46,589 nucleotides of DNA. Source: Thermoguttaceae bacterium. Lineage in GTDB: Bacteria > Planctomycetota > Planctomycetia > Pirellulales > Thermoguttaceae. Location of the stretch: the NCBI GenBank assembly GCA_025062105.1, contig JANXAQ010000099.1, positions 1 through 46,589 of the forward strand, given 5' to 3'. Below the pieces are notes generated by a model. It was not told the origin of the DNA, searched no databases, and saw nothing but the letters and a program-made list of their open reading frames with translations. Positions 35,113 to 43,986 of the stretch are shown here, piece by piece. The position numbers and the translations under genes were made by a program. Numbering within the stretch: the first letter of the stretch is position 1; each line of letters begins with the position of its first letter.

Positions 35113-35397
35113 TGCCCTCTTTGTGGGGCCAGGAGCTTTTAAACATCCTGGATTGCCAACTGCGCAGGGAAAGTAGTTCAAAGTTTAGTGAACGGATAAT
35201 ACTTATCTGTAACTCCTTAATGTATAAGAACTTAGAAAAAGCATCTTTCTTCTACCCGAAAACCTTCCGGAGATTTTTTTCCCAGTTGTTTTTGCTCTGG
35301 CCTGCCAGAGCACCCAGAAGAAATCAAAGGGTCGAATGCCCCCAAAATAACTCTTTCGTGGTATATCCAAGACCTCTTAAGAAGGCCTATCAACCTA

Positions 35398-35435
35398 ACT
35401 CATAATGATTCCATAAACTCATAATGATTCCATAT
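35398..35435. repeat. 19-bp tandem duplication
   Basis: ACTCATAATGATTCCATAA (35398-35416) is followed at once by ACTCATAATGATTCCATAT. The stretch 35113-35676 has nothing else I can identify. Confidence 0.9.
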
Positions 35436-35676
35436 GTTAGGGCAAGGTTTTCCGGTCTCCCTGTATGGCCCGGATCGAACCGGATGGACGGCCCTCCCAC
35501 AGAGGCTAGGCAGCCCAGCGGGAACAGCCAACCGTTTTTGGCCCTTCCCCCCACAAGGGGTATAAACAAGGGGTGTAAAGAGAAGGTGATATAAGTCCTT
35601 TAAAGATAAAAGGTTAGAACTATTTTCTTCTGGCAATCCGACTTGGAACTCCTGAGGAATGACAAGATATTAAGGG

Positions 35677-35827
35677 GGCGACTTTCGCCATTTTCCCTAA
35701 CTTATTTTGCCCCCCAAGGGTTACGACGAACCGCCTTTTTCTCCACAAAAATTCCTAAGTGCAAATGGTCCCAGGGACTTAGAACGTTCCCATTCCGGTA
35801 GAAGACCAAAAATGGCAAAAGTCGAGG
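35677..35827 (-). repeat. Element A copy, inverted orientation
   Basis: The ends are GGCGACTTTCGCCATTTTCC and AAAATGGCAAAAGTCGAG, with GGGTTACGACGAACCGCC inside, as in the 21323 copy. Element B copy 12 begins 6 bases later. Confidence 0.8.
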
Positions 35828-35832
35828 TAAGG

Positions 35833-36041
35833 GAACCTCTGCATAATTCGAAGGAGATATTTTTACGATTTCGGTTCCTTCCTTGGCTGACCTGATATAT
35901 TGGACTGCTAACACGGCGAGCAACCTACATATCGTAGGTCTAGGAGGTGTAGGTTAGTAGGTATTTGGATGAGGAGAGCTAAAGCCTACCGAATCAAAAG
36001 TTCATAAAGTTCTCTAGATGTTCAGGCTGGCGCAGAGGTTC
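35833..36041 (-). repeat. Element B copy 12, 209 bp
   Basis: The perfect 10-bp terminal inverted repeat is GAACCTCTGC / GCAGAGGTTC. The flanks GTAAGG and TTAAGG agree at 5 of 6, the clearest hint of a target duplication in this family. From 36042 to 36449 I see no gene or strong promoter. Confidence 0.85.
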
Positions 36042-36449
36042 TTAAGGTTTTTAAGTTTTTCCCTAGCTTGAGGTTATTGACCGATAATTCGTTATTCCTT
36101 TTCGGGGGGAGTCAGGTTGCAGCCGTTTTGAGGACCAATATCCTGTGATAACACTTAATTGAGTGGAGTACCAGCATTGGAACGCACGGGTATTAGGTTA
36201 GGAAAGCTGGGCAACATAGGAAAATCTTGAAAAGTTTCCCTATTTTCTTCACGTTTCTCTAAATTCATGGTGCTCCGGTTCGGCTGATCGGCTGAATAGG
36301 AGCTTCATGAATTATGCAGAGTTTTCCCGATTTTTCGAAAAGCGTAGAAAAATCGCCCTGGGGGATTGTCAACTTCATTGCTCCCGAAGAAAACAAACAC
36401 AAAGAAAAGTTTGTGGGCGAGTATCTCCTTGCCTAACGAGAAACAGCTC

Positions 36450-37139
36450 ATGAAATCTGTAAAACCATTTCAGATTAAAATCTGTGGGATTACTCGGCCC
36501 CAAGATGCGTTGTGGGCGGTTGGTGCGGGAGCCGATGCGGTGGGGCTAAACTTCTACAGCCGAAGCCCTCGCTACATTTGGCCAGAAGATGCTCGGCACC
36601 TGATTACCCTTTTGCCGGGAGAATTGGTCAAAGTAGGCGTCTTTGTTAATGCAGACCCAGCAGAAATTTGGCAGATTTTCGAGCAGCTGGGTTTAGACTG
36701 GGTCCAGCTTCACGGCGATGAACCGCCGATGTTGCTCCAGCAATTGGGAGGACTACCGATCATTCGGGCCTTTCGCCTAGGGCCGGAAGGCTTACAGCCG
36801 GTGTTAGAGTATTTAGAGCGATGTCGATATGTAGGTCGGATGCCGGATTGGGTACTTTTAGAGGGATATATTCCCGGCCAATATGGGGGAACAGGTCATG
36901 TGGCCCAATGGGATTTATGTCGGGAATATGCTGCTGCGGAGGGCGTCCCCCCTTTAGTATTAGCAGGTGGATTAAATCCGGCCAATGTGGGGGAGGCAAT
37001 TCGAAGCGTCCGTCCAACGGCAGTGGATACGGCTAGTGGAGTGGAACTTTCCCCAGGACGAAAGGATCCCAGTTTAGTAGCGGAATTTATTCGGGCTGCT
37101 CGAGAAGCCTTCCAACAAATACAGAAAAACCCCCGGTAA
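36450..37139 (+). CDS. trpF: Phosphoribosylanthranilate isomerase
   Basis: TrpF performs the Amadori rearrangement of phosphoribosylanthranilate in tryptophan synthesis. The ATG at 36450 (MKSVKPFQIKICGITRPQDA) places the family start motif KICGITR at its usual position. The upstream TTG extension of 28 residues has no family counterpart. That gives 229 residues, a TIM barrel with catalytic Cys in KICGIT, VGLNFYSRSPRYIWPEDA, LDWVQLHGDEPPMLLQ and phosphate-binding LAGGLNPANVGEAI and AVDTASGVE with the catalytic Asp. The Shine-Dalgarno site is weak. No other trp gene is adjacent. Confidence 0.94.
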   Translation: MKSVKPFQIKICGITRPQDALWAVGAGADAVGLNFYSRSPRYIWPEDARHLITLLPGELVKVGVFVNADPAEIWQIFEQLGLDWVQLHGDEPPMLLQQLGGLPIIRAFRLGPEGLQPVLEYLERCRYVGRMPDWVLLEGYIPGQYGGTGHVAQWDLCREYAAAEGVPPLVLAGGLNPANVGEAIRSVRPTAVDTASGVELSPGRKDPSLVAEFIRAAREAFQQIQKNPR

Positions 37140-37233
37140 ATCTTTCAAAACAGGCATAAAAGCCTTGGACCACTTCTTCCAGGGGTAGAATGGCTCCTGG
37201 ATCCTCCATCCTAAAGTCCACAGGGAGTATCTT

Positions 37234-37377
37234 GGCTGGCATTTTGCCATTTTCCCTAACTACTCTTACTTGATGTAGTTACGGCAATGTCTCCCTTGGC
37301 GGACCCAATTTTCCCATGGTTGGAAGAGGAGTTCACCTGCTTTGGCCAGGGCAGTGTCAACATTGGCGAAAGTTGAC
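37234..37377 (-). repeat. Element A copy, diverged
   Basis: GGCATTTTGCCATTTTCCCT at the left, GACCCAATTTTCCC in the middle, and ACATTGGCGAAAGTTGAC at the right follow the family A order. Confidence 0.6.
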
Positions 37378-37548
37378 ATTTAGGAACCAAGGTGCTTTTT
37401 CCTATCCCCTAGGAGCGATAGAAGAGGGTGCTAAAATAAAAGAAAAATCCTAATGGGAAAGCCGGGGGAAGAAAAGCCAATCTTTCAGGGGGGAGAAACC
37501 TAACTCCCCAAAACTTTCCGTCTGGAAACACCTTCCTACCAATTCCAA

Positions 37549-37691
37549 CCTCGAGTTTTGTAATTTTCCTAAGCTTGGTTTACCACCGGTGGTTAGGAGG
37601 AAACTTCCTTCTCCACCCAATAACGTCAATAGTTACAAGGCGTTCGAACATTGCCTCTCTAGTCAGAAGCACAAAATGGCAAAAGTGAAGT
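37549..37691 (-). repeat. Element A copy, inverted orientation
   Basis: The ends are CTCGAGTTTTGTAATTTTCC and AAAATGGCAAAAGTGAAG, with ACCCAATAACGTCAATAGTT inside. In the gap 37140-37801, a 13-base string GTGCTAAAATAAA also occurs at 37428 and 37726. The second might supply a weak -10 (TAAAAT) for ahcY. Confidence 0.7.
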
Positions 37692-37801
37692 TCAGAGGCC
37701 TTTCTTCAATAAAATGGCAAAGGGCGTGCTAAAATAAACGGGTTAAAAGGCTAAGGATCAATTTTTTCAGTTTTTCCTTTTTCTTGCGGAGGACGAGAGC
37801 C

Positions 37802-39259
37802 GTGGCCCAACTGGCAACCCAAACCCAGCTTTTTGATCCGGAGATGATAGCGAAAAAACCCCCCTATAAGGTGGCGGATATCTCCTTGGCTGATTGGGGA
37901 CGCAAAGAGATTCAATTGGCTGAAAATGAAATGCCGGGTCTAATGGCCCTTCGGGAAAAATATGGGCCGAAAAAGCCGTTGGCCGGCGCCCATATTGCTG
38001 GCTGCCTGCATATGACCATAGAAACGGCGGTGTTAATCGAGACGCTAGTGGAACTAGGTGCGCAGGTGCAATGGAGCAGTTGTAATATTTTCTCCACGCA
38101 GGATCATGCCGCCGCTGCCATTGCTGCCCGGGGCATTCCGGTCTATGCCTGGAAAGCAGAAAGCTTAGAGGACTATTGGTGGTGCATTAAGCAGACGATG
38201 GTCTTCCCGGATGGGCAGGGGATGAACCTAATCGTAGATGACGGGGGGGATGCTACGCTGCTAGTGCATCGGGGGTACCGGGCCGAGGAAGATCCCTCGA
38301 TCTTAGAGGAACCGACCGACAATAAAGAACTTCGGATCGTCAACGACCTGCTCCGGCAGACCCAGCGAGAAGACCCTCAGTTTTGGCACAAAATTGTTTC
38401 CGGTTGGCGGGGCCTATCGGAAGAGACTACCACTGGGGTGCATCGGCTCTACCAGATGCAGGAACGGGGCGAACTGCTGGTCCCGGCCATCAATGTGAAT
38501 GATTCGGTTACTAAGAGCAAGTTTGACAATCTTTATGGGTGCCGGGAGTCGCTAGCCGACGGCATCAAGCGGGCGACCGGGGTGATGGTGGCAGGGAAGT
38601 TAGTGGTGGTGTGTGGCTACGGAGATGTGGGCAAGGGCTGTGCCCAGTCGATGCGAGGTTTCGGCGCCCGGGTGGTGGTTACCGAAATCGATCCGATCTG
38701 TGCCTTGCAGGCTGCCATGGAAGGCTACCAGGTTACCACCTTGGAAGATGTGGTGGAGGAGGCCGACATTTTTGTGACTGCCACCGGTTGCTGCAAAGTC
38801 ATTCGGGGCGAACATATGCTCCGGATGAAAAACGACGCTATTTTGTGCAACATCGGCCATTTCGACGTGGAGATCGACGTAGATTGGCTAATGCACTATC
38901 CGGGCATCCGGCGGACCACCATCAAACCGCAGGTGGATCGGTTTACCTTCCCGGATGGGCATTCGATTATTTTGTTGGCCGAGGGTCGGCTGGTCAACCT
39001 GGGTTGTGCGGAGGGACATCCCTCCTTTGTTATGTCGACTAGTTTCACCAACCAGGTCTTGGCCCAGATAGCCCTTTGGACGGAACCGGAGCGATTCCCG
39101 GTTGGTGTACATACATTGCCTAAAAAGCTGGATGAGGAGGTAGCCCGGTTGCATCTGGCCAAACTGGGAGCGAAGCTGACCCGCCTGACGCCAGAACAGG
39201 CGGAGTATCTGGGCGTGCCGATCGACGGCCCCTATAAGCCGGACCATTATCGCTATTAA
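37802..39259 (+). CDS. ahcY: Adenosylhomocysteinase (S-adenosylhomocysteine hydrolase)
   Basis: The enzyme splits S-adenosylhomocysteine to adenosine and homocysteine, clearing the product inhibitor of methyltransferases. The GTG at 37802 is chosen because GGAGG lies 9 bases upstream; a TTG at 37784 overlaps that site. The 485 residues carry [82 protein letters not shown], the NAD motif [32 protein letters not shown] and the family C-terminus [13 protein letters not shown]. The protein is complete. I found no SAH riboswitch-like fold in the 60 bases before it, but this was by eye only. Confidence 0.97.
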   Translation: MAQLATQTQLFDPEMIAKKPPYKVADISLADWGRKEIQLAENEMPGLMALREKYGPKKPLAGAHIAGCLHMTIETAVLIETLVELGAQVQWSSCNIFSTQDHAAAAIAARGIPVYAWKAESLEDYWWCIKQTMVFPDGQGMNLIVDDGGDATLLVHRGYRAEEDPSILEEPTDNKELRIVNDLLRQTQREDPQFWHKIVSGWRGLSEETTTGVHRLYQMQERGELLVPAINVNDSVTKSKFDNLYGCRESLADGIKRATGVMVAGKLVVVCGYGDVGKGCAQSMRGFGARVVVTEIDPICALQAAMEGYQVTTLEDVVEEADIFVTATGCCKVIRGEHMLRMKNDAILCNIGHFDVEIDVDWLMHYPGIRRTTIKPQVDRFTFPDGHSIILLAEGRLVNLGCAEGHPSFVMSTSFTNQVLAQIALWTEPERFPVGVHTLPKKLDEEVARLHLAKLGAKLTRLTPEQAEYLGVPIDGPYKPDHYRY

Positions 39260-39360
39260 TCCCACCATTATCGTCGTTGAGCTGATCCCCTCTGGGATGT
39301 CCTGTAGGGAAAGATTCGGTCCAGGGATCTGTTATTTGGTTGCCGCTTCCGGGAGATGTT

Positions 39361-40659
39361 ATGCCGGAAATTCAAGCGTTTCGTGGTATTCGGTACGATT
39401 TAGGCCGGGTCGGTTCGCTTTCCGACGTGGTTTGCCCGCCGTATGATGTGATTACTCCCCAGTTACAAGAGGAGTTATATCGGAGGCACCCGTACAATTT
39501 TGTGCGGTTAGAGCTCAACCGCATCGACCCTACAGACGACGAAGCCAATAACCGTTATACCCGTGCGGGACGGCTGTTTCGGCAGTGGCTTGCCGAGGGG
39601 GTGCTCTTTATCGAAGCGGATCCGGCCATTTATGTGTATCATCAGGAGTTTTCTCTTTCTGGGAAGAGATATATTCGGCGGGGGTTTATGGCTAGGATGC
39701 GCCTTTCTCGGTTTGGGGAAGGAATTGTTTTTCCCCACGAAGAGACAATGAGCGGTCCGAAATGGGACCGTTATATGCTTACCGCCGTGTGCAAAGCGAA
39801 TTTGAGCCAAGTCTTTGGCCTTTATCCGGATCCAGAAAACCAGGCCCAGGCAATTTTAGAAGAAGCTATTGCCGATCAGCCTCCTTTGGAGGCGGTCGAT
39901 CATCTGGGGGTAGTGCATCGAATGTGGCCGGTCAGCAATGTGGAGGTCATCCGACGGGTCTCGGCCATCATGGGACCAAAACCGGTCTTTATTGCCGACG
40001 GCCATCATCGGTACGAGACAGCCTGCGATTGGCGGGACCAGGTCTATGACAGCGGCGCCCTAAGTCGGGATCATCCTGCCAACTATGTGCTTATGAGCTT
40101 TGTTGCCATGGAGGATGCGGGGCTGGTGGTGTTGCCGACGCATCGAGTTTTTGCCGAGGGGCCGGAACTGTCCGCACCCCAACTCCAGGAACGGTTGGGC
40201 AGATATTTTACAGTACAACTGGTCGGCAAAGGACCACAAGATACCCAGACCGTCTGGGAGGAACTGGCCACTCAGCCTCAGACGGAAGCCTTGGCCCTGT
40301 ACACCCGGCAAGATAGGCAGTGGTCTGTGCTGCTGCTGACGGCTGAAGGCCGAGAAAAAATGGCCGAGCTTTGCCCAGATCACAGCCCAGAATGGCAAGC
40401 GCTGAGTGTGGCTATTTTGCACCGACTTGTATTGCCCATGCTGGGAATTGCCCAGCCGATTCAAACCAAGTATTTCCATCTAGCGGAAGAAGTGGCCCAG
40501 GAATTGAAAACCGGCAATTTTCCTCTGGCTGCTCTGGTACAGCCGGTTAGCATCGCTCAAATCCGCTCTATCAGCATGACCGGCGAGCGACTGCCCCCGA
40601 AAACCACCTATTTCTATCCGAAACTGCTAAGCGGCCTAGTGGTCAATCCGTTGGAATAA
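39361..40659 (+). CDS. DUF1015 family protein (SerK-like kinase family)
   Basis: The ATG at 39361, with GGGAG 5 bases upstream, begins MPEIQAFRGIRYDLGRVGSL, matching the family start; a TTG 21 bases earlier lacks this support. The 432 residues contain VVCPPYDVITPQLQEELYRR, NFVRLELNRIDPTDDEANNR, RYIRRGFMARMRLSRFGEGI with VFPHEETMSGPKWDR, FIADGHHRYETACDWRDQ and PKTTYFYPKLLSGLVVNPLE, all characteristic of DUF1015. Some archaeal relatives are ADP-dependent serine kinases (SerK), so a kinase role is plausible but unproven here. It follows ahcY by about 100 bases and may be co-transcribed. Confidence 0.92.
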   Translation: MPEIQAFRGIRYDLGRVGSLSDVVCPPYDVITPQLQEELYRRHPYNFVRLELNRIDPTDDEANNRYTRAGRLFRQWLAEGVLFIEADPAIYVYHQEFSLSGKRYIRRGFMARMRLSRFGEGIVFPHEETMSGPKWDRYMLTAVCKANLSQVFGLYPDPENQAQAILEEAIADQPPLEAVDHLGVVHRMWPVSNVEVIRRVSAIMGPKPVFIADGHHRYETACDWRDQVYDSGALSRDHPANYVLMSFVAMEDAGLVVLPTHRVFAEGPELSAPQLQERLGRYFTVQLVGKGPQDTQTVWEELATQPQTEALALYTRQDRQWSVLLLTAEGREKMAELCPDHSPEWQALSVAILHRLVLPMLGIAQPIQTKYFHLAEEVAQELKTGNFPLAALVQPVSIAQIRSISMTGERLPPKTTYFYPKLLSGLVVNPLE

Positions 40660-40679
40660 TCCCTCGGCAGTTCTACGGT

Positions 40680-40757
40680 CGAGAATCCTTCCGGGGATCG
40701 GGAATCCTCCTGCGGATCGGGGGATGCTCCTACGGATCGGGAATCCTTCCGCGGATC
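40680..40757. repeat. Short tandem array of about 20 bp units, split by element D
   Basis: Units such as GGGATCGGGAATCCTCCTGC and GGATCGGGAATCCTTCC repeat about four times with small changes. The motif TACGGATCGGAGGCCTCCTG continues after element D at 41050. Confidence 0.7.
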
Positions 40758-41049
40758 GCTCGCTGTTATCCCCAAGTTGGCGTTGAAGCGTTCGAACTTC
40801 ACTTTAGGCAAAATCCCAAAAGCTCGTTAAACACCGCAAAATGGATCCAATAGGCGATCTAGCTAAGACAGTCTTTGAAACCATGCACTTTTTGCTCTTG
40901 GAAGTGATCTTTCCTAAATGCTGCAATTTCTCCTTCCTACAAAGTAACAATTACTTCTTTAGAAAGGTTGTTATTCACCTATCTGGGGCAATAAAATTTG
41001 CTGCTGTTAGAATAGGAAATACCTCCCCAAAAAGTGTATAACAACGAGC
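40758..41049 (+). mobile_element. Element D copy 3, 292 bp
   Basis: The ends are GCTCGCTGTTATCCC and GTGTATAACAACGAGC. The core GTTCGAACTTCACTTTAGGC and GAAGTGATCTTTCCTAAATG is shared with the two other D copies. The flanks CGCGGATC and TACGGATC agree at 6 of 8, but they also belong to the local tandem array, so this is weaker evidence of a duplication. Confidence 0.8.
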
Positions 41050-41081
41050 TACGGATCGGAGGCCTCCTGCCGAAAGAGGGC

Positions 41082-41192
41082 AGTTCGACCTCCTTGTAAT
41101 CAAGAGAGTTAGGAAATTGGGGGGAACAAAAGGAGATCTCGTACAGACTAACTGGAAATAAACCTAACTTAGGGAAAATGGCAAAAGTCGAG
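41082..41192 (+). repeat. Element A copy with internal deletion
   Basis: After the left tip CAGTTCGAC the sequence jumps to CTCCTTGTAATCAAGAGAG, so about 40-60 bases of the left arm are missing. The right half (GTTAGGAAATTG, AAAATGGCAAAAGTCGAG) is intact. Confidence 0.75.
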
Positions 41193-41540
41193 ACAAAGAG
41201 TGTATCTTCGGAGGCCTTCCCTCCCCGGCTGGGATTGAAAAATTTGCAAACCAAGCAGCCCAACCGGTTCCTGAAAATTGATGTTCAATCGCCTATTTGG
41301 GTTTGTTGCTTGGCTGAGCATATCCGGCAAAGAAGTGGATCCGTATGTTCTCCCGCTGCTGGCCAAACCTCCTACTTTCCCACCCTATGGGATTTTTTAG
41401 GAAAGTGCAGGTTATAGACAGCTGAGCTAGCGCATTGTGCCGAAATCCCCGATCAGCAACTGGGAGTTTTATAGACAGAGTCCTCAATTGGTTATTCAAC
41501 AAAGCTCAATAAATTGGGGGAAGATTTTCGAATTTTTCTC

Positions 41541-41556
41541 AGTTTCACGGGAAACA
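41541..41556. promoter_or_regulatory. parS-like site 1
   Basis: AGTTTCACGGGAAACA matches the ParB-binding consensus TGTTTCACGTGAAACA at 14 of 16 positions, with the outer arms GTTTC/GAAAC intact. An identical 15-base core recurs 160 bases away. No parA or parB gene is in view. Confidence 0.55.
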
Positions 41557-41700
41557 CGCTTAGCTAAACCAACCTGCTTATAAGAAACCTACCGAAAGAA
41601 TCAGATTTGCCAGCTCCGCCGTCTTACTTGTTGACACGAACCACTCTTTCTTAGGTAATTTTATCTTTCTCAGCGTCTATGACATACATATAAAGTCTTT

Positions 41701-41716
41701 GGTTTCACGGGAAACA
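41701..41716. promoter_or_regulatory. parS-like site 2
   Basis: GGTTTCACGGGAAACA matches the parS consensus at 14 of 16 and shares GTTTCACGGGAAACAC with site 1. The surrounding gene-free stretch (41193-42126) has no other recognised feature. Confidence 0.55.
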
Positions 41717-42126
41717 CAGCTATTCGAGGCATTGTCTGGCCCTGGCTAGTAACCAAGCTCGGAAAAGGGTACACTGAGAAAAGAGCTTTGATCACAATTC
41801 AGCCGAAGGGAGTGGGCTTATTTTTTCTCTCTTTCCCGGCGGAAAGGAGTAGGGTGGGAGGAAACGAATGCCTTGTTTGTTCCCGCAGTTGGCATTGCCG
41901 AAGGCAATGTCGCCCTGGAAAGTCGGAGAGGAGAGGCCAGTTTCTTCACTTGGCGGAGGTGATACTCTCATTGAGCAATGAGCCAGAAGGTCTGGGGGTG
42001 TACAGGGCCTGTTGAGGGGTACTTTACCGTTTGGCTTTTCTCCCCGGCAACCTTTCCAGTGAAGCCAGCTATTGGAAGCGGAAGTTGGGTGTTGGGTTCG
42101 GCCTGCCGTCGCTAAAGGAAGTTCTC

Positions 42127-43764
42127 ATGGTTCGGATTGGCACTTGTCCTGTCTGTACGCAGCCTGTCAGTATTCCTTCCGACCTGGCCGCAGACTGCCG
42201 GGTCCGGTGTCCGACATGTGAAGCAGAATATCCTTTAGGCAATGTCAGCTTGGAAGAACCAAGTGGAGCTTCGCAACCAGGCACCCCGTTATATCTGCTT
42301 CAACAAGAAGCTTATGGGGCTGAGCCGCCCCCCTTACCACCCGAACTGATCCCAGTAGCAGCTCCTCTGTCAGAATCCGTACCGGCCTCGCCGGAGCCCC
42401 AACAAAAGTGGCCGCAGTCCCCACGGCCTTCGCCGGTGCCTTCACCTGCATCGCCGGAGGCCGAACCACTGTGGCTTGCCCAACAGACGCCTTCTGTACC
42501 CAGAGAAATACCCTCCGGCCCCAAAAAGGAGGAAGAGGCCTTCGTGGTAGCCGAAGAAGGCATACCAGTCCATAAACAGCCAGAAGAGGAACTCTTTTCA
42601 CCTTCCCGGCCCGCAGAATCGCTTTCCGACCAAGAAGTTTCTCTGGGGGAAGCGGAACTGGGTCTCCCGCAACCTACCGGTTCGGAGCCAGAACTGCTCC
42701 CACCGAAAGCACCCCCAATGCCAGAAGAGAAAAAAATCCTCCCTCCAGAAAGCTTCCTTCCCGACAGCGGCTTAGCCCAAGCGGAAGCGGTTCCAGCAGT
42801 AGAACCCCCCATACCAAAACCATCCGCCGAAGAGGCAGAAATATTAGCCGGTGAAGTGCCCTCGGAACTGGTTCAACCTGCGCAGGCCGAGGCCACAGAG
42901 CAGCAGGCCGACGTAGCTATTGTTCCAGAAGCTTCTGAGGAGGTTTCAGAAGTTGCAGAGGCTGAAGCCCCGCCGGAAGAAAAGGCTGCAGAAGAACTCC
43001 TGGACCTGGACCCGTTAGTACGAAGTCCTTTTAGTTCGGAGGCCTTTCCGCTAAGTCAATTGATCGTAGATGCCACCGGGAAACCGATCGGGCCGGTGGC
43101 TGCTGCGATGATTGTTCGCCATGGGCTCCTGCGTCCGCTCAGCGAAGAAGAAGCAGCCGCCATGGCCCCCGCCCCAACCGCAGAAGCCGAACAACCCGCA
43201 GAAACCTTTGATTTCAGCCAGTTGGCAGCGGCCGGTGCGGAAGGCGATGTGGCCGTCCCGATTCCCGTCCGGCCCCGGAAACGGGCCCGGGTCAGCCCCG
43301 TCAAAGAATTCATTGGCATCGTGCTGGGCGGCATGATGGGCCTGGTCCTCGGCTACTACATTCTCAATATCTTTTGGAAGGATCGGTATAACTTTCTGAA
43401 AATCTATCTGCCGGGGATCAAACACACCTATAAATATGCTCCTTCCTGGATTCCAGCCTGGGCTAGGGGTGGGGCCTCATCCACCGAGACTGAAGAAGAA
43501 TCTGAGCTGCAGGAAACACAGGAAAATAATCAAAAGAATAAGCAGTCCCTTTCTCCAAAAGGAAAAAGTTCATTGGCCGAACCTGCCATTCCCTCTGCTG
43601 AAAAACCCTCTGCTGAAAAACAACCAGTTTCTCCCCCGGCCGGCAGCCCTCATGTCAAGCCGCCCACAGACCAACCGAATGCCAAACCCTCGGCCAACTC
43701 GGCTGCCAACCCAAAACCAGCCAATCCATACCTCATTGGCGTCGAAATCGTCAAATGGCCATAG
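42127..43764 (+). CDS. Zinc-ribbon, Pro/Glu-rich single-pass membrane protein
   Basis: The ATG at 42127 (AAAGGAAG 5 bases upstream) places the zinc ribbon at the N-terminus: RIGTCPVCTQPVSIP and VRCPTCEAEYPLG give two CxxC pairs, as in MJ0042-type planctomycete and myxobacterial proteins. Of 545 residues, about 40-300 are Pro/Glu/Ala-rich and probably disordered. A compact segment (SEAFPLSQLIVDATGKPIGP ... IVRHGLLRPLSEEEAAAMAP) resembles a small GYF-like or unknown module. One membrane helix (KEFIGIVLGGMMGLVLGYYI) lies near residue 405, followed by a Lys/Pro/Ser-rich tail with SAEKPSAEKQP repeats. The zinc end is probably cytoplasmic. Function unknown. Confidence 0.85.
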   Translation: MVRIGTCPVCTQPVSIPSDLAADCRVRCPTCEAEYPLGNVSLEEPSGASQPGTPLYLLQQEAYGAEPPPLPPELIPVAAPLSESVPASPEPQQKWPQSPRPSPVPSPASPEAEPLWLAQQTPSVPREIPSGPKKEEEAFVVAEEGIPVHKQPEEELFSPSRPAESLSDQEVSLGEAELGLPQPTGSEPELLPPKAPPMPEEKKILPPESFLPDSGLAQAEAVPAVEPPIPKPSAEEAEILAGEVPSELVQPAQAEATEQQADVAIVPEASEEVSEVAEAEAPPEEKAAEELLDLDPLVRSPFSSEAFPLSQLIVDATGKPIGPVAAAMIVRHGLLRPLSEEEAAAMAPAPTAEAEQPAETFDFSQLAAAGAEGDVAVPIPVRPRKRARVSPVKEFIGIVLGGMMGLVLGYYILNIFWKDRYNFLKIYLPGIKHTYKYAPSWIPAWARGGASSTETEEESELQETQENNQKNKQSLSPKGKSSLAEPAIPSAEKPSAEKQPVSPPAGSPHVKPPTDQPNAKPSANSAANPKPANPYLIGVEIVKWP

Positions 43765-43778
43765 CCGCATCCTAAGAG

Positions 43779-43928
43779 CCTGTCTGAAAAGAGTTTTTTG
43801 GCTCACTCGGCAGCCAAGTTGTTTCCCTCACCAGGAGGGGCTACCGCCGAGGATTTGCCTACCTTAGCTACCCAGAGCCTTCACCGGCCGTTGGAATGAA
43901 GAGTGGCTACCTCCCTTTTCAGACAACC
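43779..43928. mobile_element. Element G, 150 bp, with 8-bp target duplication
   Basis: The ends CCTGTCTGAAAAG and CTTTTCAGACAACC are inverted repeats. The flanks CCTAAGAG (43771-43778) and GCTAAGAG (43929-43936) agree at 7 of 8. It lies between two co-oriented genes with no coding capacity. The end sequence resembles those of families E and F (TGTC-C/T-N-A-A-A). Confidence 0.8.
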
Positions 43929-43986
43929 GCTAAGAGCCTACCCGTCGGCCTGGTAGCTCCTCCAACTCCTGCAAAGGAGCACACGC

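Noticed and set aside
38539-39042. 167-residue ORF on +
   Set aside because: Alternative frame inside ahcY, whose protein matches its family over the full length.
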